Positions 1 to 4,158 of a stretch of DNA of 9,166 nucleotides are shown piece after piece. The stretch spans positions 1 through 9,166 of the forward strand of contig JAQVUC010000031.1 in NCBI GenBank assembly GCA_028699715.1, written 5' to 3'. The stretch's first letter is position 1; each line of letters starts with the position of its first letter. Origin of the DNA: Anaerolineaceae bacterium (GTDB taxonomy: Bacteria; Chloroflexota; Anaerolineae; Anaerolineales; Anaerolineaceae). The notes beneath the pieces are model-generated. The model was not told the origin of the DNA. It did not search any database and saw nothing but the letters and a program-made list of their open reading frames with translations. Both the position numbers and the translations under genes were made by a program.

Positions 1-615
1 AAACGGGGCGTTATCGCCGGGGATGACTCGCTTTTGCTTGATCTTGAGAATATTGTGCAGTACGCCAAGCAATTAGCACCGGATAAACCGGTTTTCCTTT
101 ACGGTCACAGTATGGGCGCGCTTGAAGCGCTCTATTACGGCCTCAAAGCCCGTGAAAGTGTGCAAGGCATCATGGCAACCAGCCCGGCTCTGGACCCGGG
201 TACCATCTCAAAAGCGCAGAGAGCCCTGGTGAAATTTTTGAAGCCAATCCTGCCCAACCTAGCGGTTGACAACGGACTGGATGTCAACGCGCTTTCGCGC
301 GATCAGGATGTGGTGCGGCGCTATCGGCAAGACCCTCTGGTTCACCCGAAAGCCAGCGTGGCACTGGCGGCCTTTATGGATGAAGGTGCTAAGTATGTGA
401 TGAGTCATGCAGATGAGTGGGATATGCCGCTCTACCTGGCTCACGGCAGTGCGGATGCGATCTGCCCGGTGGAAGGCTCGCGCCAGTTTGCTGAAAAGCT
501 GGGTGAAAAAGTCACCTTCCAGGAGTGGCAAGGGCTATATCACGAAACGCACAACGAGCCGGAACAAGAGCAGGTTTTGGCAACAATGCTGGACTGGGTG
601 GAGTCAAAGGTTTAG
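1..615 (+). CDS. Alpha/beta hydrolase, monoacylglycerol-lipase type (5' end missing)
   Basis: This is the C-terminal 204 residues of a serine hydrolase; the reading frame is open from base 1, so the start lies outside the window. The visible first residues KRGVIAGDD fit the segment that follows the DxRGHGxS motif in monoacylglycerol lipases. The nucleophile elbow is GHSMGA, with Ser37 of the visible part (bases 109-111). The acid is probably Asp152 in HGSADAICP (454-456) and the base His181 in YHETHNEPE (541-543), so the catalytic triad looks complete. The family hydrolyses ester bonds of monoacylglycerols or lysophospholipids, but the true substrate cannot be read from sequence. No signal peptide can be judged. 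The TTG at 34 could be mistaken for a start, but it would remove the strand before the elbow. The stop TAG (613-615) overlaps the stop of the convergent gene, so no terminator separates the two. Confidence 0.88.
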   Translation, partial: KRGVIAGDDSLLLDLENIVQYAKQLAPDKPVFLYGHSMGALEALYYGLKARESVQGIMATSPALDPGTISKAQRALVKFLKPILPNLAVDNGLDVNALSRDQDVVRRYRQDPLVHPKASVALAAFMDEGAKYVMSHADEWDMPLYLAHGSADAICPVEGSRQFAEKLGEKVTFQEWQGLYHETHNEPEQEQVLATMLDWVESKV

Positions 616-1139
616 CAAAACCACTTTACTTTAACCGGATTGGGTTCGTCTTGGATGGCGACGGCTTGCAGGGCTGCAAGTATCTTCTCGCATTCTTTTA
701 AGGCAAAACTTTCGTGTTCCGCCCAGGGCTTATCCATCCCCAGCTGATCATAAGCAAGGGCAAGCCCTCCATACAGGGCTAAACCGAGGGAATGCGTCGC
801 GCTGTGAATGCTTGAAGCAGCTTGCCCAATTGCCCTGGCGGCCGCTTGGGCGGCAGGGTTCTCGACTGCTTCAGCGGCAGCGTTGTGGCAAGCCAGGATG
901 TACTTTTTTGCTTCCGGCAGCTTGACTTCTTTATTGAGCCACAGACGCGCGCATAGCAATGCAAGTTGGGGTCTCCCATCCTGGGGGTAGTGTTTGACAT
1001 AAATGGGCAAAAAATAGCTTTCCGCATAATCGACTGCCCAGTTCACCAGCGTGTCTTTGCTCTGGGTTTCGATCAGGCGCATCAGCCCTTCAATGGGAGC
1101 TGCCTGCCAATTGCTTAGCATTTTGCGGTATTTTTTCAT
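612..1139 (-). CDS. Imm5-like putative immunity protein
   Basis: A 175-residue, mostly alpha-helical, cytoplasmic protein. The pattern WAVDYAESYFLPIY, then YPQDGRPQLAL, then an Ala-rich helix (residues about 84-125, with AAAEAVENPAAQAAARA and IHSATHSLGLALYG) resembles proteins annotated as putative immunity protein, Imm5-like domain. Those were named from their predicted role in neutralising polymorphic toxins. The match is from memory of the family pattern, and no toxin gene is visible beside it. The frame stays open upstream to 1238, but that extension would run through the tRNA-Ser gene and its terminator, so ATG at 1139 is chosen; a second ATG lies six codons further on. No ribosome-binding site precedes 1139. 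Instead TATACT ends seven bases before the start, which suggests a leaderless transcript. The stop TAA (614-612) overlaps the lipase stop on the other strand. Confidence 0.75.
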   Translation of the reverse strand: MKKYRKMLSNWQAAPIEGLMRLIETQSKDTLVNWAVDYAESYFLPIYVKHYPQDGRPQLALLCARLWLNKEVKLPEAKKYILACHNAAAEAVENPAAQAAARAIGQAASSIHSATHSLGLALYGGLALAYDQLGMDKPWAEHESFALKECEKILAALQAVAIQDEPNPVKVKWFC

Positions 1140-1145
1140 AGCTTT

Positions 1146-1174
1146 AGTATAGTAGAAAAAAACCACCTGACCAA
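1146..1174 (-). promoter_or_regulatory. Candidate promoter giving a leaderless mRNA for the Imm5-like gene
   Basis: On the minus strand, TTGGTC (1174-1169) is followed by a 17-base spacer and TATACT (1151-1146). The -10 matches the consensus in five of six positions and the -35 in three of six. The predicted transcription start, seven bases after the -10, falls on the A of the ATG at 1139. No Shine-Dalgarno sequence lies in between. The -35 element is the loop and first stem base of the tRNA terminator. The call rests on spacing and consensus only. Confidence 0.45.
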
Positions 1175-1181
1175 GGTGGTT
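1155..1181 (-). terminator. Intrinsic terminator after tRNA-Ser
   Basis: Read on the minus strand, AACCACCT (1181-1174) and AGGTGGTT (1168-1161) form a perfect 8-bp stem around a 5-base loop. The stem ends in two T and is followed by five more T (1160-1156). It starts five bases after the discriminator base of tRNA-Ser, so it ends that transcript. Confidence 0.85.
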
Positions 1182-1185
1182 GAGG

Positions 1186-1271
1186 CGGAGAGGGCGGGAT
1201 TCGAACCCGCGATACCTCGCGGTATACTCGCTTTCCAAGCGAGCGCACTAGGCCAACTATGCGACCTCTCC
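1186..1271 (-). tRNA. trnS: tRNA-Ser (anticodon GGA)
   Basis: An 86-base class II tRNA. The acceptor stem GGAGAGG (1271-1265) pairs with CCTCTCC (1193-1187), and the discriminator is G at 1186. The anticodon arm is CTCGC-TTGGAAA-GCGAG, giving anticodon GGA, which reads the serine codons UCC and UCU. A long variable arm, ATACC-GCGA-GGTAT, is present as expected for tRNA-Ser. The T arm is GCGGG-TTCGAAT-CCCGC. The 3' CCA is not encoded (GCCT follows the acceptor stem), so it must be added after transcription. The gene has its own promoter upstream and an intrinsic terminator just downstream. Confidence 0.97.
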
Positions 1272-1283
1272 GCGTGAGCGCCT

Positions 1284-1310
1284 ATTATATCAGAATTTAG
1301 CCGTTGTGAA
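1284..1310 (-). promoter_or_regulatory. Extended -10 promoter of tRNA-Ser
   Basis: The minus strand carries TGATATAAT (1292-1284), a perfect extended -10 of the TGnTATAAT type. TTCACA (1310-1305) lies 15 bases upstream of the hexamer and matches TTGACA in five of six positions. Transcription would start near 1277, about six bases before the mature tRNA 5' end at 1271. The short spacer is tolerable with an extended -10. Confidence 0.7.
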
Positions 1311-1330
1311 GGGTTTTTCCAAACACAACG
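1302..1330. repeat. Inverted repeat overlapping the tRNA-Ser -35 region
   Basis: CGTTGTG (1302-1308) and CACAACG (1324-1330) form a perfect 7-bp inverted repeat around 15 bases. The loop can add a short GG/CC pairing. It lies between the flavodoxin stop codon and the tRNA promoter and covers the -35 element. On the minus strand no T-tract follows, so it is a poor terminator for the flavodoxin gene. On the plus strand six T follow four bases later, but no plus-strand gene runs into it. Its role is unknown. Confidence 0.4.
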
Positions 1331-1344
1331 CAGGTTTTTTGGGG

Positions 1345-1818
1345 TCAAGCAGAAAGCGCTGCAATCTTCTCGACCGTCTCCGCGATGAGAGCTTTCCTTT
1401 TGCGAGGAAAGGTCCAGTTGATCACGCCCGTGGCGCTTAATTTGCTGCCTTTGGAACGCACCAGATTGTCCAATACCCTGATGGTTTGGTTGCCACCCCA
1501 GGATGGGAACGGAAATGCTTGTGTGACAAAACCAGCTACCAGTTTTCCTTCCAGTGAGTGTAATCCATGCAGATAGACTTGCATGGCGCTGGGCAGCCTG
1601 CCACCATAAACAGGAGCCGCAAAAATGATCATGTCATAGTCCTGGGTGGAGGGTGAATTGGTAAGCATGATCTTTCCCGGATCCATCTCAATATCATTGC
1701 TTGCCGTCACCTTATCCAAAAGCACCTGATGTCCCTTGCTAAGCAGTGTGTCGCGCAATTTCTCAGCGACCGAAAGTGTGTTTCCTGTTTTTGAAAAAAT
1801 AATAATGCCAATGTTCAT
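1345..1818 (-). CDS. Flavodoxin-family protein
   Basis: A 157-residue cytoplasmic FMN-binding protein of typical short-flavodoxin size. The N-terminal strand MNIGIIIFSK leads into the FMN phosphate-binding loop SKTGNT (residues 9-14). The second flavin-contacting region is IIFAAPVYGG (64-73), followed by AFPFPSWGGNQT (101-112), a conserved stretch in flavodoxin-family and NAD(P)H-dependent flavoprotein oxidoreductases. Flavodoxins shuttle electrons between redox enzymes; partner and reductant cannot be told here. ATG at 1818 is chosen because GAGGA (1827-1823) sits four bases upstream and the protein then starts directly on the first beta strand; the frame stays open to 1863 but lacks a ribosome-binding site there. 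The stop lies 74 bases from the tRNA-Ser gene on the same strand, which has its own promoter. Confidence 0.88.
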   Translation of the reverse strand: MNIGIIIFSKTGNTLSVAEKLRDTLLSKGHQVLLDKVTASNDIEMDPGKIMLTNSPSTQDYDMIIFAAPVYGGRLPSAMQVYLHGLHSLEGKLVAGFVTQAFPFPSWGGNQTIRVLDNLVRSKGSKLSATGVINWTFPRKRKALIAETVEKIAALSA

Positions 1819-1869
1819 CGTGTCCTCACTAAACAGAAAATTCTGGAATGTTAGTAGTTGCAAGTCGGA

Positions 1870-1897
1870 ATCTTATCACGAATACTGTTTTAAAACA
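1870..1897 (-). promoter_or_regulatory. Possible promoter and operator region of the flavodoxin gene
   Basis: TGATAAGAT (1878-1870, minus strand) resembles an extended -10 element, with four of six hexamer matches. No good -35 is seen. Just upstream is a perfect 12-base palindrome, TGTTTTAAAACA (1886-1897), where a repressor or activator could bind. Transcription would start near 1863, leaving a leader of about 45 bases. Weak evidence. Confidence 0.25.
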
Positions 1898-1945
1898 TAA
1901 ATCAGGTATTTAGTAGCCAAAATCAGATCCTTTTTCCTGGCAGCC

Positions 1946-1954
1946 TGTTATAAG
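1946..1954 (+). promoter_or_regulatory. Possible extended -10 for the small membrane protein gene
   Basis: TGTTATAAG (1946-1954) fits TGn followed by a five-of-six -10 hexamer. No convincing -35 is visible at the right distance. It would give a leader of about 100 bases before the ATG at 2065, holding only a weak 5-bp hairpin (TTGAG 2023-2027 with CTCAA 2034-2038). Apart from this, the 246-base gap 1819-2064 shows no gene. Confidence 0.3.
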
Positions 1955-2064
1955 ACCTTAGATTTTCTACTTCCTGAGCAATTGCTTTGTGCCAAAATAA
2001 AAATGAAAGTTTCTTTTCTGGTTTGAGGCTTATCTCAAGCAGGAAAAAAAGTGGAAAGGAAAAG

Positions 2065-2289
2065 ATGGAAGAGAAAAAGAAAGGCGTACCTTGTTTGTTG
2101 TGGCCGTTTTGGGCAGTCTGGAAACTTGTCATCGGCATCCTGGAAATCACAGGACGTCTGATTGGTTTTGTGCTCGGTTTGGTCTTGATGATCCTCGGAA
2201 TCGTGCTCAGTCTGACGGTAATCGGCGCCATTCTGGGCGTGCCAATTGCGATATTTGGCTTCTTGCTGATGATCAGGGCGATATTCTGA
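2065..2289 (+). CDS. Small membrane protein, probably two transmembrane helices
   Basis: A 74-residue very hydrophobic protein of unknown function. A charged N-terminus (MEEKKKG) is followed by a Trp-rich amphipathic part (residues 12-30, LLWPFWAVWKLVIG) and then about 40 nearly uncharged residues (32-70) rich in Gly, Leu and Ile. These could fold as a helical hairpin turning near SLTVIGAILGVP (49-60). It ends in RAIF. The start ATG at 2065 is preceded at four bases by AAAGGA (2055-2060). The frame stays open to 1987, but the upstream residues are unlike the rest and have no ribosome-binding site. The codon pattern and the sharp hydrophobic profile argue that it is real. It converges on the isomerase gene, and a hairpin begins seven bases after its stop. 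I do not recognise a named family. Confidence 0.7.
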   Translation: MEEKKKGVPCLLWPFWAVWKLVIGILEITGRLIGFVLGLVLMILGIVLSLTVIGAILGVPIAIFGFLLMIRAIF

Positions 2290-2291
2290 TG

Positions 2292-2319
2292 AAAAAACTG
2301 GCTCAGTTTTGAGCCAGTT
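2292..2319 (-). terminator. Intrinsic terminator of the isomerase gene, containing its stop codon
   Basis: AACTGGCTCA (2319-2310 on the minus strand) and TGAGCCAGTT (2305-2296) form a perfect 10-bp stem with a 4-base loop. A run of six T follows at 2297-2292, the first two inside the stem. The isomerase stop TGA (2305-2303) opens the 3' arm, and the codons for Leu, Ala and Gln make up most of the 5' arm. On the plus strand the hairpin lies seven bases after the membrane protein stop but is followed by GATCCTTTA, so it is at best a weak terminator there. Confidence 0.9.
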
Positions 2320-3349
2320 GATCCTTTAGAAAATTCAGTGCTTCCACTGGCGTTGGATCGATTCCATACGCCAAAGCCAGATAGTAGGAAACATAATCGC
2401 CAAATTGGAGCAGGCTCCACATCTGGGAGAGTTTGTCATCACCTCTCGCGGTGACAGCGTCAATGCCGATGCCGGCCTGCAGGAAGAATTGCATGCTCAA
2501 GTCGATGCGCAGTTGGTTGCGGGGATGATCACTTGCAGAACGCAAAAAGATGGCGGAAGTCTTTTCAAACAAGCTATCCGGGAAAACCAACCCGGCCAGC
2601 GTATTGTGGTTCATCTCAGGCAAAGCCTCAAAACTTGCCCAGGCTTTGGCGAGTTCATTGATCTGGGTTTTCCAACGCCGGGCAATCACCTCAAAGTTTC
2701 CAGCCGCAAAAATGACGACATTTCGTCCGAGCAGTTGTCCCGCCAGGCGTTTGGCAGGGTTTTGAGAGGTGGGGCTGGCAGGTTCCAGCATTTTCTGCTG
2801 ATTTTCCAACTCGCGGATAGCTTTTTCGACAGCGGCTTGTTGATTGCCGATCAGTCCCAATCGTTCGACCAGGGCCAGGAGCAAGCCAAAAGACCAGGCA
2901 ATAGCCGTGCGGGGCTGCCCGGAGTGCTGAAAACTCCAATGGGGTCGGTTGGCATCCTTGGCCAGCCGCTCCAATTTCCCTCCCGTAGAGATGCCCAACA
3001 AGGAGCAATTTTGTCTTTGGGCAGCTTGAAAAGCGTCAAGAGTTTCTTCGGTATTGCCGGAATGTGAGGAACAAATCACCAATGTTTCGGGGCCGTTTGC
3101 CCAGGCGGGCAGGCCGTAACCGCGGTGAGAAAAAACAGGAATGGGCGTGAAATCGGTAAGATAACTGGCTAGGAAGTCGCCACCAATGGCAGAGCCGCCC
3201 ATACCGCAAATGATGATTCTTTTAATTTTTGGCATTTCAGGCAGTTCCAGCTGCAGCCCTAGCTGCCAGGCTTTTGCCAAATCCTGCGGCAGCGCCTGAA
3301 TATAAGCAGCCATATTTTCGGGGTCATTACTGTGATTGTTTTCGAACAT
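2303..3349 (-). CDS. Bifunctional phosphoglucose/phosphomannose isomerase (SIS family)
   Basis: A 348-residue cytoplasmic sugar isomerase. The family interconverts glucose 6-phosphate or mannose 6-phosphate with fructose 6-phosphate, linking glycolysis with mannose and nucleotide-sugar metabolism. It is much shorter than the classical PGI of about 550 residues and fits the archaeal/bacterial bifunctional PGI/PMI family. Visible marks are the first SIS domain with IICGMGGSAIGGD (residues 46-58) and SSHSGNTEET (94-103), the second SIS domain with LPEMNHNTLAG (243-253), and the C-terminal signature IDPTPVEALNFLKDQL (330-345). The start ATG at 3349 has AGGAG (3360-3356) six bases upstream. It lies 110 bases downstream of the lipoprotein gene with no terminator between, so it may be the last gene of a three-gene transcript. 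No convincing promoter is seen in that gap, though a weak TAAGAT (3381-3376) exists. Transcription ends at the strong hairpin that contains its stop codon. Confidence 0.93.
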   Translation of the reverse strand: MFENNHSNDPENMAAYIQALPQDLAKAWQLGLQLELPEMPKIKRIIICGMGGSAIGGDFLASYLTDFTPIPVFSHRGYGLPAWANGPETLVICSSHSGNTEETLDAFQAAQRQNCSLLGISTGGKLERLAKDANRPHWSFQHSGQPRTAIAWSFGLLLALVERLGLIGNQQAAVEKAIRELENQQKMLEPASPTSQNPAKRLAGQLLGRNVVIFAAGNFEVIARRWKTQINELAKAWASFEALPEMNHNTLAGLVFPDSLFEKTSAIFLRSASDHPRNQLRIDLSMQFFLQAGIGIDAVTARGDDKLSQMWSLLQFGDYVSYYLALAYGIDPTPVEALNFLKDQLAQN

Positions 3350-3459
3350 AGTGCGCTCCTAAACGATATTGGTCTATCTTAACCTAAAAACGCCAATTTA
3401 ACTATCATCAACTTATCTTCAGCTTAAAAAGACGTATTCCATTTTGAATGAGGCTTAAC

Positions 3460-4152
3460 TCAGGGTTTGGGTGTGGGGGTCAGCGATGCTTCAGGAGTGG
3501 GGGATGGCTCTTGCATGACTTCGATGCGGACGTAAAAGGGTGCATCAGCGTTGGGTCCGATGCCAAAAAGGTTCCCGTCAGGATCCTGGAGCATCCAGTT
3601 GCTCTGGTACACGCCAGGTGATGTAGGCGCGTAGAAGGTCACACTCAGGTCGATGGCCTGCCCAGTTAATACTTCTCCAGTCAGAAACTGCTCCTGCATG
3701 GCGCCCATGGGATTTTGGGAGAAAAAGACAAGTTTGTAGAGCCGGGTCCATTTGCAGCTGCCTGAGTTTACCAGACGCCAGGTCTTGGTAAATTCCTGCC
3801 CCGCATATAGTTTAGTGTTATCCGGGATGGTGAGGTCAAAAGGCGTTCCGGGGCTGGCCCGGTTGCACTCTACAGAACTTGTTGCTTCAGGTTCCGGGGT
3901 GGCGCTGCGAGCGATGGTCGGGATTTGCGATGGCGTTGCCGTGGAGGCAAGCGTGGGGTTGGGTGTCGCGGAAGCTCCCGCGGCGAGTGTCTGCCCAGCC
4001 GCCAGAGTGACCAGAGCGACGGAGGTCTGCATCAGGTCAGGTTGCTCGATGGTGGGGATTTCGTTGGGTGTAGGGGTGGTTTTAGCACAGCCGGACAAAA
4101 GCAGGAGTACGACCAGAAGAAAGCAGGCAGCGCGCTTTACACTTGCCATCAT
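3460..4152 (-). CDS. Lipoprotein with NBR1-type Ig-like domain
   Basis: A 230-residue exported lipoprotein. A type II signal peptide is clear: positive residues (K6, R7), a hydrophobic core (10-19) and the lipobox LLSGC with lipidated Cys22. A Thr/Pro/Ala-rich linker (about 24-92) holds the domain off the membrane. Residues about 96-212 match the Ig-like domain first described in NBR1, with FTKTWRLVNSGSCKW (121-135), YAPTSPGVYQSNWML (174-188) and LFGIGPNADAPFYVRI (195-210). Cys96 and Cys133 could form a disulfide. A second Pro/Thr tail ends the protein. The domain is a protein- or surface-binding fold with no known enzyme activity, and it is common in Anaerolineae lipoproteins. The ATG at 4152 overlaps the stop of the upstream gene (ATGA). 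A second in-frame ATG at 4149 has better spacing (four bases) from GGGAG (4158-4154) and may be the true start. Both imply translational coupling. Confidence 0.87.
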   Translation of the reverse strand: MMASVKRAACFLLVVLLLLSGCAKTTPTPNEIPTIEQPDLMQTSVALVTLAAGQTLAAGASATPNPTLASTATPSQIPTIARSATPEPEATSSVECNRASPGTPFDLTIPDNTKLYAGQEFTKTWRLVNSGSCKWTRLYKLVFFSQNPMGAMQEQFLTGEVLTGQAIDLSVTFYAPTSPGVYQSNWMLQDPDGNLFGIGPNADAPFYVRIEVMQEPSPTPEASLTPTPKP

Positions 4153-4158
4153 TCTCCC
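4149..4158 (-). promoter_or_regulatory. Ribosome-binding site and ATGATG start overlap (translational coupling)
   Basis: On the minus strand GGGAG (4158-4154) is followed by AATGATG. The stop TGA of the upstream gene (4151-4149) overlaps both possible lipoprotein starts, ATG 4152-4150 and ATG 4149-4147. The spacing is one base to the first and four to the second, which favours the second. Ribosomes finishing the upstream gene can restart here. Confidence 0.7.

Noticed and set aside
1140..1238. Upstream extension of the Imm5-like reading frame
   Set aside because: It runs through the tRNA-Ser gene and its terminator, and the added residues do not resemble the family.
1136..1348. 70-codon minus-strand reading frame across the tRNA
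   Set aside because: It overlaps the whole tRNA gene and its promoter and terminator and has no ribosome-binding site.
1923..2420. 165-codon minus-strand reading frame
   Set aside because: It is a shadow of the small membrane protein and the isomerase end, and its composition is Lys/Pro/Ile-rich without any fold pattern.
2405..3067. 220-codon plus-strand reading frame
   Set aside because: It is antisense to the isomerase, whose SIS motifs are unmistakable on the other strand.
3361..3459. Promoter or terminator between the lipoprotein and isomerase genes
   Set aside because: Only a weak TAAGAT without a partner -35 and 4-5 bp imperfect repeats are present, so no separate call was made.
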